DNA of 64,000 nucleotides. Source: Arion vulgaris (lineage: Eukaryota; Mollusca; Gastropoda; Stylommatophora; Arionidae). Both the position numbers and the translations under genes were made by a program. Positions 29,201 through 34,981 of this stretch are shown piece after piece. Within the stretch, counting starts at the first letter, position 1; each line of letters begins with the position of its first letter. The stretch covers positions 68,108,365 to 68,172,364 of the forward strand of contig CM036753.1 in assembly GCA_020796225.1 (NCBI GenBank), written 5' to 3'. The notes below the pieces were generated by a model. The model searched no databases. It worked only from the letters and a program-made list of their open reading frames with translations, and was not told where the DNA came from.

Positions 29201-32200
29201 TTAAAATTAAACCCATCCCAAAGTTCAAATTTTTTAAAAGTATTATAACAGAAGATAGTAGAATGAACAGAGAAATGGAAACAAATAGATTAGACAGAAA
29301 TCTAAACATGATACCAAAAAGGTCAACATAGTGATATACAAATTGCCCCTATTATTCAAGCACTCACATATCAATGTGCATGTTCAACATTTTAATAAGA
29401 ATCCTCTGCTACCAATGTCAAACTTGGAAGCAATGTCATGTGGAAATGAAGTCAATCAAAGTGTGCTAGATGAAGGGTTTGAGATTGACTGATGATTGAT
29501 AGGACCATCATCATTGCACTTTGGTGAGTAACCATATGTGCTCCAATCTCTTTCTTACACGTGAAGATCTCAGCAGCAGTGCATGAACTCCATAGTACCA
29601 GGGTGGGGGTCCCGATGTAATTTTGAAGATAGTGAAGATATTTTGTAGGAATTTAATTTAAAAAAAACCTTCTTAAAATGAATTTTTCCCGGGCAGTGGC
29701 TTTCCGGGCCTGCTTGTCTCGATTTTAAACTGCCAAGAATTCTTTTAGATACTCAAATTGAACACAGGACCTATGTTTTATCATCGTCTCCGATAGGACT
29801 AGGAACTCGATCTCACCTACACTGAGATCAGGGATCTCTGGAAAAATATCCCAATAGCTTCACGAGGGATTGAACTGGGTACCTTTAGAATGAGAGGCGA
29901 GCACCTAACTTCTACCCCACAGAGACCCTCAGGCAGGGGGGGGGCTTGAGAAAAGTAATCAACATTACCAGACGAGACAGAATAAGAACTACAGACATAA
30001 TAAGATTTGTAGGATCATCATCCTTATATACCATCAACTCATTTGAGAAACAGGGAAAAATACAAATCCAGTTTGGTTATCTTATGGGAATTTAGTTGAT
30101 TCAATTAACCACTTCACCCATTAACAGCAGGAGATCTAGTTTAATGACACAAGAACATCAACAAAATATTACATTATCACAGGCTCACAACAAGCTCAGC
30201 AGTACACCTGGTCCAACAATGGAAGAACTCATAAGCTTCCTGCAGCTCTTAACTATATAAGGGAAGACTGCAGTAAAACTATGTAGCAATGGCGAAACAC
30301 GTACAAACAAAGTACTGTAGTTTTACAAAGTACAAAAACAATATACAGTGAAGTTATGACCAAAAGGCTTTTATCAAGCAAATGATACAACAGAAGAGAA
30401 GAAATTCTGATATGGCAAACATAACATATACAGTAAGTCAATACATCCCGAGGGCACTAAAATGGTTGAAACTTCACTGTGTATTGTTTTTGTACTTTGT
30501 AAAACTACAGTACTTTGTATTTGCGAGTATCACCATTGCAGCAATTTAGAATGGATGAGAGAAGACTCCTTACCAATCCCTCATATGGACACCAGAGGGA
30601 AAAAGAAAACGAGGAAGACCAAGAGAGACTCTGCGTAGAACCATCACCAGAGAAGGCTCAACGATGGGCCTAGTAAACATTATAGACCTAAAACAGATAG
30701 CAACGAACCGTGAGACATGGAGAACTATGACCTCTGCCCTATGCGCGCCCACAGGCCCAAGAGGAAAGACTAACTAACCATTGCAGCTCTTAACTGCAAG
30801 CGGTGGTTAAACAAGGCAAGAGACTAGACCTATAGTATAACTCTTATATACGCAATATGTAGAAGTACTTGTAAATAACCTATTACAGCATGCTTATACT
30901 TACCATACTTCTAGTGCATGCTAGTTAAGTTACACTATGCATGTGCTTAATTGTATAATGGTTTACTTTAGTGTTGAGTGAATTTCGCATTGCATGGGCT
31001 ACCATAGTTTTGTTATTATTCTTGATGTTGTGTTCAGTTGTTTACATGTGTTCCTGCTTCTTACAACTTTAGTACTATGTACTTGAGATTTTCTGGGAAG
31101 AAAGTAAAGGAACTCTTTTTCATACCTCAAAGTATATTGGGTAGTATGGTGTTAAGCCCCGTATTTTTAATTGACTGTTGGCACATGATGGATGATATTG
31201 TCAACATCACGTTGGCCGCCTTTACTTCTCAGTGATTTTTGTAGTACCCAATTGAGGCGGGGTCGACCTGAGAGCCGTTACGGTCAGAAAAATATTCCAC
31301 ACCCACTGTGGAACTGAACCCGGACTCCTAGCCTAAGAAGCGAGTTCACTAACAACTGCGGCTCTCGAAATTTTCTGAAGCTCGTGGATAATAGTCTGAT
31401 TTTTTAAAACTTCTAGTTTTTACAGACAGGTATAAATGACTCAATTTGCATCAGTTAGTAACTCTCATCTTTCATCGGTTAAGTAGCCCCCAGTTTACAA
31501 AAGAAAAGTTTTATGTATGGTTGCCATACATCCTCATTTTTGCAGACACATCCTCATTTCACGAATAAATCTGAGCGTCCGCAAACAATTTTGAAAATTC
31601 GTAGATTTGTTCGCAATTCTACAAGTCAAGACAAAATTAACACTGTCAGTGACATCATGTGGTAACACATAGTAACTGAGTAAATGTACTCTGAAAACCT
31701 GAACATGGCACAGTTTTCTTTGCTATTCCAGCACACAATGCTTCTGTACAAAAACTATTTAATTTAATCCATGCCCAATGGACCAATGAGAAATCATTTT
31801 AGTGTGGATTCAGTCAAGTCAATTTCACTTGTAAAATTTAATTTCAAACATTTCACATGCAGGCAATTTTATGGATATTTGATGCAAAAGGACATTCTAG
31901 AAAAGGTCAGGTCATTAGAAAAATATACTTGGAGCACAATTTAAAGGAAATTTAATGTAAGGAAAAGTGTCCTCATTTCCAATGATCAAAATATGGCAGC
32001 CATAACCATAGATATTATCTGCACGTTCTATAGTTAATAATATTAATGATATGTAGATTTTTGTAAAGTATTCCTGTGTTAGAATAAACAGCCTATGTTT
32101 ACAAATTAAGTGCTAAAAAACCAAATCCAGGTTGTTGCTCTAACAACATGCTACATGAAGAGTTGCTATTGAAAGTTTGGTAAATTGTTAAGTACTGTAA

Positions 32201-32492
32201 GTAGACTGAATGGAAAATATCTGAATGGTATGCAATTCTTTTTTTCCCCCACTTTTTCAAACTATACCATATAAAAAAAACCTCCATCATAACAGAGTTT
32301 GAACCTACATCCTAAAGATTAAGAGTGTTCTCAGTCACTCACTCGATCAGCTCTAGGTATTAATTCAGTATTATAATCCACAGGTTTGAAGACCAAAGCA
32401 GGATGGAAGCTATAATTGTGCTGGAGGAATTTTGCAAAGAACTATCAGCCATTGCATTTGTGAAGCATCATGCTGCTGTTACAAGATTTTAG
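332..32492 (+). CDS. FHIP2: FHIP2-type FHF complex subunit (FAM160B1/RAI16-like), 5'-partial, 13 exons
   Basis: Joined exons 332-436, 2873-2995, 5037-5138, 7306-7499, 9877-10068, 11842-11921, 14561-14670, 16023-16611, 17978-18120, 20250-20390, 21027-21167, 23663-23766 and 32384-32492 give an uninterrupted 710-residue frame with consistent GT-AG junctions. Family landmarks in order are [78 protein letters not shown] and [19 protein letters not shown]. These match my recollection of human FHIP2A (FAM160B1) along its length. From family knowledge, FHIP proteins join FTS and Hook to form a cytosolic adaptor that couples dynein to cargo, FHIP2A being linked to Rab1-type ER-Golgi cargo. About 95 N-terminal residues are expected upstream of the window. 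The last intron (8.6 kb) is the longest. I cannot tell whether it is the 2A or 2B orthologue; many invertebrates may have a single FHIP2. Confidence 0.93.
611..838 (+). mobile_element. R1 retroposon, 5'-truncated
   Basis: It carries the R1 body (gtaccactgcaacctacaaa.., cagaaatcggatgtgctggc, cttaggctcagatcacatac) and the tail ggagcgttcgaagaagag. No target-site duplication is visible. Confidence 0.8.
1040..1645 (-). pseudogene. LINE reverse transcriptase C-terminal remnant
   Basis: The minus strand encodes, with frameshifts, ..KSVLLYGS.. then [20 protein letters not shown] and ..[18 protein letters not shown]. GRPKxTWRR and the terminal W(R)xxVxALC pattern are typical of RTE/jockey-like LINE protein ends. 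Confidence 0.8.
2035..2245 (+). mobile_element. tRNA-derived SINE T4, copy 1
   Basis: tRNA-like head (tctctggcgtagaggttagg.., ggtttgctccc) and a body with ccagagatcttgaccttagt and gtaggtgagatcaagttcat. It matches 29665-29935 in reverse orientation. Confidence 0.72.
2325..2445 (+). repeat. LINE 3' tail repeat (Q)
   Basis: Shares agttagtgcactgttgctga and gtgtaagaaagagatcagag with 20550-20700, 29485-29625 (minus) and 56560-56700. Other copies end in an (AATC)n tail. Confidence 0.65.
2490..2700 (+). pseudogene. LINE (RNase H-bearing type) 3' end fragment
   Basis: It encodes [14 protein letters not shown].. and ..[18 protein letters not shown]. This matches the C-terminal CPCG..QTPEHILQSCP region of LINE proteins carrying RNase H. 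A related copy is at 8330-8620. Confidence 0.65.
2873..2995 (+). CDS. FHIP2: FHIP2 exon B
   Basis: The acceptor is gtctcacag and the donor is gtaacc. It encodes 41 residues in phase 0, RLVKACGEI.. to [10 protein letters not shown], continuing directly from exon A. Confidence 0.93.
3161..3414 (+). mobile_element. R1 retroposon, full length, 12-bp TSD
   Basis: Head cgcccgtgtggtaccggggt, body as in other R1 copies, tail gttcgaagaagaa. The target-site duplication AAATTCATATAT lies at 3149-3160 and 3415-3426, which is direct evidence of retroposition. It is a good reference copy for the family (254 bp). Confidence 0.93.
3690..4395 (+). pseudogene. LINE RT C-terminal fragment split by a SINE
   Basis: The left part (to 4039) encodes [11 protein letters not shown], ..[16 protein letters not shown] and VKYLGHVLR. 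The right part (from 4255) continues to ..[20 protein letters not shown] and stop. The SINE at 4040-4244 lies between them. Confidence 0.85.
4040..4244 (+). mobile_element. tRNA-derived SINE (family T1) inside a LINE, 10-bp TSD
   Basis: The tRNA-like head contains an A-box-like TAGCGCGTTGG and a decayed B box; a fixed body and poly(A) follow. AAGAACAATC at 4030-4039 and 4245-4254 is the target-site duplication. It interrupts the LINE fragment 3690-4395. Confidence 0.93.
4795..4921 (+). pseudogene. LINE RT C-terminal fragment
   Basis: It encodes [19 protein letters not shown] and [27 protein letters not shown] is a typical LINE protein end. Confidence 0.75.
5037..5138 (+). CDS. FHIP2: FHIP2 exon C
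   Basis: The acceptor is catttag and the donor is gtaatg. It encodes 34 residues in phase 0. The first half is a Pro/Gln/His-rich linker and the end, [14 protein letters not shown], matches the family. The linker between DPYLVNFF and LVDALL is much shorter than in vertebrates. Confidence 0.9.
5334..6039 (+). mobile_element. Composite retroposon: R3 5' module plus R1 3' module
   Basis: The segment from about 5400 to 5830 is a repeat (R3) shared with 15040-15370. It is followed without a break by the 3' half of R1 (gtgctgactttggatctgta.., gagtggttaacaa) and the tail (GAA)n. TCCAACCTCG at 5324-5333 and 6040-6049 may be the target-site duplication, which would make the composite one 706-bp insertion. 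Confidence 0.7.
6172..6459 (-). pseudogene. LINE RT C-terminal fragment
   Basis: An open frame reads ..[20 protein letters not shown] and [18 protein letters not shown]... The GRxRRRWxDxV motif places it at a LINE C-terminus. Confidence 0.7.
6730..6850. mobile_element. Foldback family, single arm
   Basis: One arm only (ggccttttgatcaaaac..gtaaaactacagtactttg..), without its inverted partner nearby. Confidence 0.65.
7021..7235 (+). mobile_element. tRNA-derived SINE T2, 5'-truncated
   Basis: It contains the T2 body (aggtcaacccagcctcaatt, aaagcactgggaagtaaagg, gatgttgaccacatcaccca) without the tRNA-like head. Confidence 0.72.
7306..7499 (+). CDS. FHIP2: FHIP2 exon D
   Basis: The acceptor is tatttag and the donor is gtgagg. 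It encodes [20 protein letters not shown] and continues to ..VESLEAKWG, ending in phase 2. The block VKACEGLML is one of the strongest family matches in the window. Confidence 0.94.
7560..7915 (-). pseudogene. Decayed LINE RT C-terminal fragment
   Basis: The minus strand shows, across frames, [13 protein letters not shown].., NIDILQDL and ..[16 protein letters not shown]. It is related to 50430-50745 and 55300-55690. Confidence 0.6.
8330..8620 (+). pseudogene. LINE (RNase H-bearing type) 3' end, copy
   Basis: Related to 2490-2700 (acagtgtgtgtgtgtgtcag .. tgacatgcagcttcattgag). It holds an internal tandem duplication of ctgttctgcccatcctg. Confidence 0.6.
9003..9200 (+). mobile_element. tRNA-derived SINE T2
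   Basis: A decayed tRNA-like head (tagttattaatgaattcctt) followed by the T2 body (ccacagtgggtgtggaatat, ctcaattgggtaccggaaaa). Confidence 0.72.
9415..9760 (-). pseudogene. LINE RT C-terminal fragment
   Basis: The minus strand matches 45530-45865: ..[20 protein letters not shown].., [15 protein letters not shown] and ..LQALCNV, with small frame breaks. Confidence 0.7.
9877..10068 (+). CDS. FHIP2: FHIP2 exon E
   Basis: The acceptor is tttcaaccag and the donor is gtaagt. It starts with one base completing Gly, then FDDIIAR.., [16 protein letters not shown] and ..LLPQLMQ, ending in phase 2. The motif ISFLSW(L/F)DYCDQL is diagnostic of the family. Confidence 0.94.
10157..10417 (+). mobile_element. 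R1 retroposon, 11-bp TSD
   Basis: Full-length R1 with TATTCACAATT at 10146-10156 and 10418-10428. The tail is gtaagaagaagtag. Confidence 0.92.
10985..11215 (+). pseudogene. LINE RT C-terminal fragment
   Basis: It encodes [20 protein letters not shown] and [20 protein letters not shown]. This resembles the LRWLGHVxRMDDSRxPKQ..RYKDxxKRDLK end of LINEs. Confidence 0.72.
11400..11745 (-). pseudogene. LINE RNase H-side fragment
   Basis: The minus strand encodes [20 protein letters not shown] and ..[20 protein letters not shown]. It belongs to a four-copy set (with 22820-23045, 26925-27330 and 39830-39965). Confidence 0.68.
11842..11921 (+). CDS. FHIP2: FHIP2 exon F
   Basis: The acceptor is tttatttcaag and the donor is gtaatt. 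This short 80-nt exon encodes [19 protein letters not shown].. and ends in phase 1. It aligns with the SEMGILTSTALLHRIVRQV region of the vertebrate protein. Confidence 0.9.
11922..12634. other. FHIP2 intron, nothing recognised
   Basis: AT-rich sequence between exon F and the R1 copy. No open frame of note and no repeat recognised. Confidence 0.6.
12635..12898 (-). mobile_element. R1 retroposon, minus orientation
   Basis: The reverse complement shows all R1 blocks, from the head (cgcctgtatgttgccagggt) to a degenerate tail. I see no clear target-site duplication. Confidence 0.85.
12899..13766. other. FHIP2 intron, unassigned
   Basis: It contains a 78-codon open frame at 13365-13601 with no family resemblance. 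Probably intronic noise or an old repeat. Confidence 0.5.
13767..14486 (+). mobile_element. Internally deleted piggyBac-like element
   Basis: TTAA flanks the element at 13767-13770 and 14483-14486. The ends are related inverted repeats (CCTTTGAACTCGCC and CCCTTTGAACCCTGGCC). Inside are an acidic N-terminal transposase piece (frame near 14045-14190, ..[18 protein letters not shown]..) and, directly after it, a Cys-containing piece ([14 protein letters not shown]..) resembling the piggyBac C-terminal Cys-rich domain. The catalytic core is missing. Confidence 0.85.
14561..14670 (+). CDS. FHIP2: FHIP2 exon G
   Basis: The acceptor is ctcacttcag and the donor is gtactg. It encodes [10 protein letters not shown].. 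and [17 protein letters not shown], phase 1 to phase 0. It matches the FFILGEQREPE..HPLRHRLIEHC region of the family. Confidence 0.9.
14835..14978. mobile_element. Short TTAA-flanked MITE, family 2, copy 1
   Basis: It begins TTAACTCATTGTGGACCA and ends with the approximate inverse (tggtccattaagagTTAA). It is 144 bp and non-coding, and a second copy lies at 48488-48675. Confidence 0.75.
15040..15620 (+). mobile_element. Composite retroposon R3+R1, second copy
   Basis: The R3 module (gaattgaggtgacaaggcag.. to gaattgcctggtcctggcaa) is joined to an R1 body lacking its head, then ends gaagtagaagaagaag. The R3 part matches 5400-5830. No target-site duplication was found. Confidence 0.68.
16023..16611 (+). 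CDS. FHIP2: FHIP2 exon H, large exon with Ser-rich linker
   Basis: The acceptor is gaattctccag and the donor is gtaaga. This 589-nt exon is the longest in the gene. Its first 35 or so codons ([20 protein letters not shown].. [11 protein letters not shown]) belong to the conserved helical fold. The remaining ~160 codons are polar, low-complexity sequence rich in Ser, Asn, Glu and Thr, ending ..[11 protein letters not shown]. The vertebrate protein also has a variable linker here, but from memory a shorter one. The linker is probably disordered. The exon ends in phase 1. Confidence 0.92.
16688..16929 (+). mobile_element. R1 retroposon, 11-bp TSD
   Basis: TACAAACCACT flanks it at 16677-16687 and 16930-16940. 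A short deletion removes part of the conserved gtaagaggcgact block. Confidence 0.92.
16941..17744. other. FHIP2 intron, nothing recognised
   Basis: No gene seen. The fragment acatattggcgaatacaatt-like sequence occurs twice (17640-17720), a weak local duplication. Confidence 0.55.
17745..17865 (-). mobile_element. tRNA-derived SINE T2 fragment
   Basis: Minus-strand T2 body only (reverse complement of cagtgcttctctgttacgca .. gggttgacctgagggc). Confidence 0.6.
17978..18120 (+). CDS. FHIP2: FHIP2 exon I
   Basis: The acceptor is tgatttcag and the donor is gtaaac. It encodes [20 protein letters not shown].. and ..[12 protein letters not shown], phase 1 to phase 0. EVHKVVN and YLRDAHKQ are conserved family blocks. 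Confidence 0.94.
18217..18383. mobile_element. Foldback element, near-perfect palindrome
   Basis: Two arms of about 80 nt meet at ccaaaaagg/cctttttgg (18291-18308) with no spacer. They differ by a few bases and a 4-nt indel. The arm sequence (aacaaagtactgtagttttac..) recurs at 30262-30530, 6730-6850 and 46140-46285, so this is a dispersed element and not a local hairpin. Confidence 0.85.
18478..18850 (+). pseudogene. LINE RT C-terminal fragment
   Basis: Across frames it reads [12 protein letters not shown].., [20 protein letters not shown] and [19 protein letters not shown]. It is the same family as 53865-54175 on the minus strand. Confidence 0.75.
19062..19172 (+). CDS. Candidate cassette exon of FHIP2 (uncertain)
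   Basis: This is 111 nt of open frame between an acceptor (cttacattgacag) and a donor (gtgcgt), in phase 0 at both ends, placed between exons I and J, which also meet in phase 0. It would insert 37 residues, [18 protein letters not shown].. to ..DISCLCL. It resembles coding sequence and no repeat that I recognise. I recall no such insertion in vertebrate FHIP2, and exons I and J already join well (DAHKQ-FAIQ..DWAWP). It could be an alternative exon, a lineage-specific exon or chance. Confidence 0.4.
19330..20020 (-). pseudogene. LINE RNase H domain remnant
   Basis: The minus strand encodes [14 protein letters not shown].. [20 protein letters not shown].., and after decay ..[30 protein letters not shown]. 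NFRAEAxTLKTA is the RNase H motif around the catalytic Glu, and the second block is the zinc-binding LINE end. Confidence 0.78.
20250..20390 (+). CDS. FHIP2: FHIP2 exon J
   Basis: The acceptor is cctattttacag and the donor is gtttgt. It encodes 47 residues in phase 0, [14 protein letters not shown].. [18 protein letters not shown]. It matches the vertebrate FRDYC..WEWP..FLKVLFDRMGRILDQ region. The gtttgt donor is weak but the phase is exact. Confidence 0.91.
20550..20700 (+). repeat. LINE 3' tail repeat (Q) with (AATC/AATG)n end
   Basis: Contains gtggagtttgtgcacagcag, gtgtaagaaagagatcggag and then the tail atgaatgaatcaatcaatca. Confidence 0.75.
21027..21167 (+). CDS. FHIP2: FHIP2 exon K
   Basis: The acceptor is tattttcttag and the donor is gtaaat. 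It encodes 47 residues in phase 0, [20 protein letters not shown], then [13 protein letters not shown] and ..LYSVLIK. The HPN(L/I)HE(F/Y)LLDP motif is typical of the family. Confidence 0.93.
21387..21640 (-). mobile_element. R1 retroposon, minus orientation
   Basis: It shows all R1 blocks in reverse complement. TCCTAC at 21381-21386 and 21641-21646 is a possible short target-site duplication. Confidence 0.87.
21977..22180 (-). mobile_element. tRNA-derived SINE T1, minus orientation, TSD
   Basis: Same family as 4040-4244. TTTCTACTCC at 21967-21976 and 22181-22190 flanks it; the poly(A) tail reads as a T run at the left end. Confidence 0.9.
22820..23045 (-). pseudogene. LINE RNase H-side fragment
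   Basis: The minus strand encodes [20 protein letters not shown] and ..[20 protein letters not shown], the same set as 26925-27330. Confidence 0.68.
23663..23766 (+). CDS. FHIP2: FHIP2 exon L
   Basis: The acceptor is gattgtctcag and the donor is gtagga. It encodes [11 protein letters not shown].. [20 protein letters not shown] and ends in phase 2, matching ..TPKLLLVRKRLLGLEP in vertebrates. Confidence 0.91.
23861..24261 (-). mobile_element. Two-headed SINE fused to a LINE 3' end, 12-bp TSD
   Basis: ATATCTTCAATT at 23849-23860 and 24262-24273 bounds one 401-bp insertion. Read on the minus strand it is an R1-type head, a second R1-like head (cgcccgagtgctgccggggc..) and then a LINE C-terminal coding end (..[20 protein letters not shown] then SDGS and stop), closing with (GATGAT)n. 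The duplication shows that the whole chimera moved as a unit. Confidence 0.9.
24274..25973. other. FHIP2 last intron, mostly unassigned
   Basis: No recognised gene. The stretch 25050-25190 (ttgaagctgttgatgctgtg .. aagaagag) may be a decayed R1-type or LINE tail. The 93-codon minus frame at 25474-25755 has no visible family. Confidence 0.5.
25974..26205. repeat. Dispersed repeat, type unknown
   Basis: It shares short blocks (gcgcaggtc/ggcgcacctg, ccccaa, ttactctgcc) with 19985-20110, and atatgtggccttttcatctt with 4583-4605. Function and class are unclear. Confidence 0.4.
26213..26252. repeat. (TC)n(TA)n microsatellite
   Basis: A TC run changes directly into a TA run. The same composite structure is seen at 54571-54601. 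Confidence 0.9.
26925..27330 (-). pseudogene. LINE RNase H domain and 3' end
   Basis: The minus strand encodes [19 protein letters not shown], ..[20 protein letters not shown] and IGAAERS, then the 3' region shared with three other copies. VPGHxGVxGNExxDxLA is the C-terminal RNase H motif. Confidence 0.82.
27480..28140 (+). pseudogene. LINE RT C-terminal fragments, tandem
   Basis: Two related ends in succession: ..EVWFYWRILRIPW.. [17 protein letters not shown] near 27480-27780, and [11 protein letters not shown].. to [16 protein letters not shown] near 27790-28030. A third partial 3' piece follows at 28048-28130. Confidence 0.78.
28168..28760. repeat. AT-rich minisatellite with GTACC core
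   Basis: About 25 imperfect repeats of 19-23 bp built on acttataacagtacctatac, with variants containing GGTACC. Shorter units lack acata. It lies in the last FHIP2 intron. Confidence 0.93.
28800..28980 (-). pseudogene. LINE RT fragment
   Basis: It shares aatgcctgctttgtgatttt and tctcagattatgcctaacat with the LINE copies at 9415-9760 and 39305-39740. Non-coding now. Confidence 0.5.
29485..29625 (-). repeat. LINE 3' tail repeat (Q)
   Basis: Reverse complement of the Q repeat (gagtaaccatatgtgctcca, ctttcttacacgtgaagatc). Confidence 0.68.
29665..29935 (-). mobile_element. tRNA-derived SINE T4, copy 2
   Basis: The minus strand starts ggtctctgtggggtagaagt, has a B-box-like GTTCAATCCC and then the T4 body and a tail near gcccggaaagccactgcccg. 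Confidence 0.78.
30262..30530. mobile_element. Foldback element with spacer
   Basis: Left arm (gcaatggcgaaacacg..aaagtactgtagttttac..) and inverted right arm of about 75 nt enclose roughly 110 bp. It is the same family as 18217-18383. Because a spacer is present here, the spacerless copy may be a deletion product. Confidence 0.82.
30540..30778 (+). pseudogene. LINE RT C-terminal end
   Basis: It encodes [20 protein letters not shown], ..[20 protein letters not shown] and ends ..RGKTN. It is the same protein end as the right half of 3690-4395. Confidence 0.82.
31135..31371 (-). mobile_element. tRNA-derived SINE T2, best copy
   Basis: On the minus strand it starts gagagccgcagttgttagtg, has the B box GGTTCAGTTCC and runs through the full T2 body to ggggcttaacaccatactac. 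Confidence 0.82.
31372..32383. other. End of FHIP2 last intron, nothing recognised
   Basis: AT-rich sequence up to the terminal exon. No repeat or frame I can name. Confidence 0.55.
32384..32492 (+). CDS. FHIP2: FHIP2 terminal exon M with stop
   Basis: The acceptor is ataatccacag. One base completes Arg, then [20 protein letters not shown].. [11 protein letters not shown] and TAG at 32490-32492. [19 protein letters not shown] is the conserved C-terminus of the family, so this is the genuine end of the protein. Confidence 0.94.
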
Positions 32493-32499
32493 TTTGTTT

Positions 32500-32995
32500 C
32501 TGTAATGTTTAAGTTTCAATTTAGCCTGTTGTATCTGCAGGACTGTATGGTTTTTATTTTAGTTTCTGAGCTACATAGTTTTAAGTTTAGTTTGTTGTAG
32601 TGCATAGTTTCTGTTGTATTGTATAGTTTTAATGTATGTTGTGTTTGTTGTAGCGGATTGTTGAAATTTTAGCTATTTGTCTTTGGTATTTGTTATAGTG
32701 GATTGTTCAAATTTTAGTTGTTGGTTGTACATCATAGTTTTTATTTTTTTTTATCTTGTGTTTGTTATACTGCATAGTTTTTACTTTTAGTTTGATGTAT
32801 CTGTTATAATTCATAGTTTTATTTTTGTATTTGCCATTTGTACATGATAGTTTTATTTAGCTTCTTGTATTTGTTGAATTACATAGTTTTAATTATATTT
32901 TTGTACTATATAGTTTTGATTTTGATTTGTTTGTATCATTTTAATTTAGTTTGTTGTATATGTTATCTTTATAGTTTACAGTTTTGTATATTATA
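32500..32995. repeat. Degenerate T-rich tandem array in FHIP2 3' flank
   Basis: About ten diverged units of 40-55 bp around catagtttt..tttagtttgttgtattt start eight bases after the FHIP2 stop. If the mRNA extends past it, this is a repetitive 3' UTR. Confidence 0.72.
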
Positions 32996-33394
32996 TATTC
33001 AACTTATTTACTGAACTGCATGGTGTAAAGAAATCAATACAGATGTGATCAATTGCACTAGAGATAAAGTCATGCATGTTGATTATCTATTCAGTTGTTA
33101 GGTACATTGAAAGAGAAAATACATTTCAATCTCATTAGTGCATTTTTCAAAGTGCAGAATGACATGTTTTGAGCATCTGACAGGATGTGCTATCTTGAAT
33201 AACATTGATTGTAGTCTATCTTTCAAACATCATTGTTGAACAAGCGAATAGACTAATTAGAGGCTCGAAATTCATGCAATCTGAAGCAGCTTATACCACC
33301 TGAAGACTGTTTCATGCCTTCATCAAAGACAAAACATCATTATTTTACAGTTTCAATGTCTGCCTTAAGCTCCTAGAAGATGGTGGGCAGTAAA

Positions 33395-33900
33395 CTGAAT
33401 CTCTATAACCCTAGATATTGACAGACTTGTTAGAACATGACATACAAAACTATGCAGTGGATTCTGGGACATTAAACACCTGGAAGTGATAAAGCAGATA
33501 GGTTAGCCAGAATGGGTCACACAGAGCAACCAATACAGCAACAACTCTCATAGAAACAAACTAATGACAACAATAAAGAAATTGTCGAACAGATGGGCAT
33601 TGGAGAACGAAGAGATGTACAGCATAAAGGCCAGCCTAGCAAGACACATAACCACCAGAAAAGATCAGAGAACCATTTTGCTTAGACTCCAACAATAACA
33701 CACTTGAACAGAATTCAACACACTACCTCAGAGTGCCAACTGGTGCACATCATCATGTAACCGTTCACCACCACCTTTTCAAGTGTCAAGCACTAGATGA
33801 CATCAGAAAGGCCTCCTTCCTCCACTGGCCAGATAAATGGAACAATTATACAGTCAAAGAACAACTACAATTCATGCAGATCTAACATAGCATTGGCGAA
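33395..33900 (+). pseudogene. LINE RNase H domain remnant
   Basis: It encodes MQWIPGH.. SDKADRLARMGHTEQPIQQQ, with stops. IPGH..DKADRLA is an RNase H C-terminal motif. Confidence 0.68.
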
Positions 33901-34643
33901 GGAATGGCTCAAGTCTGGTCTGGATCATTGAAGAAGAAGATAACAAGACGATACAGTATTGCGAGCATGGTCTTGCAGCTCTCAAGGTTATGGTAGCTGC
34001 AACAGGGGCAAGAGATTACTTGTCTTTATGTTTCATCAGATGGTTATATCTGTAGTATTACAGATTGGCATCCTCACCATATCAAGATCACAATGGAACG
34101 CTAAACATATTAAATATGAGGACATGTGTACAGTCTAGGCTGCACTATACCCATTTAAAGATGAGATATATGCTTGGATTCTGTCACACGTTCCGTCATT
34201 TTTTGCCCAACCAAAGCAATTATGCTGTTACTGCATGATCTGCGTCCACAGCACAAGATATTAATGATGTTAATTTCTAGAATAAAGCATAACATGTCGA
34301 ATGGCCCAATCTGAGAGAATTAGCAGGTGACCACAGTTGCAGCCTGTCAGTGGAAGAATGGATCCCAGTAGATGATAGATGGTTAACTACCACAATGTTA
34401 TCATTACTCTTGAAAAAAATGCAGGATTGGAGTGGTAACATGAAAGCTGACTGAAACAGGATGTAATTGTGTTTACAATATATTATTTCTGCAGGACGTT
34501 AAATATTAGCGAAAGCATGGGAAATAGGAACATACTATGAGATTCCATGTATACATAATGCAAAATTAATTTGACTCATTGTATCTACTGGCCTATATAT
34601 CTTGTTGTTTTAATTTCTTAAATTGATGTCATTATGTAATATA

Positions 34644-34910
34644 CAGTGTGTTCAAGATAAAAGTAGCCTGTAAAGGGAGCCAACCTGGCATATATTTATG
34701 AAAATGAGAAGACTCAATTATGCCACAGTATAGGTCAAGTGAGCAAGCCTTTTTGTGATGGCGTGTAATTATGGTGCTGAAGGGGCGATGAACTAATGTG
34801 ACAAAGGACGAGTTAGTTAGAATCGGTTTAAATAGTAAATAGACAAAACGCAATGCATACCTGGCAATTTTTTATTTGTCAATCGGGCTACCTTTATCTT
34901 GAACACCCAG
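34644..34910. mobile_element. TA-flanked MITE of mariner type
   Basis: The ends are inverted repeats: left CAGTGTGTTCAAGATAAAAG.. and right inverse CTGGGTGTTCAAGATAAAGG.., both reaching GTAGCC. TA flanks lie at 34642-34643 and 34911-34912. The 267-bp interior does not encode a recognisable protein. Confidence 0.8.
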
Positions 34911-34981
34911 TAGAATGACTAAGCATATCGTGAGTTAAGTTCCTGATTCACATTTTTTCTTCTATTAATGTCTATGGATAC

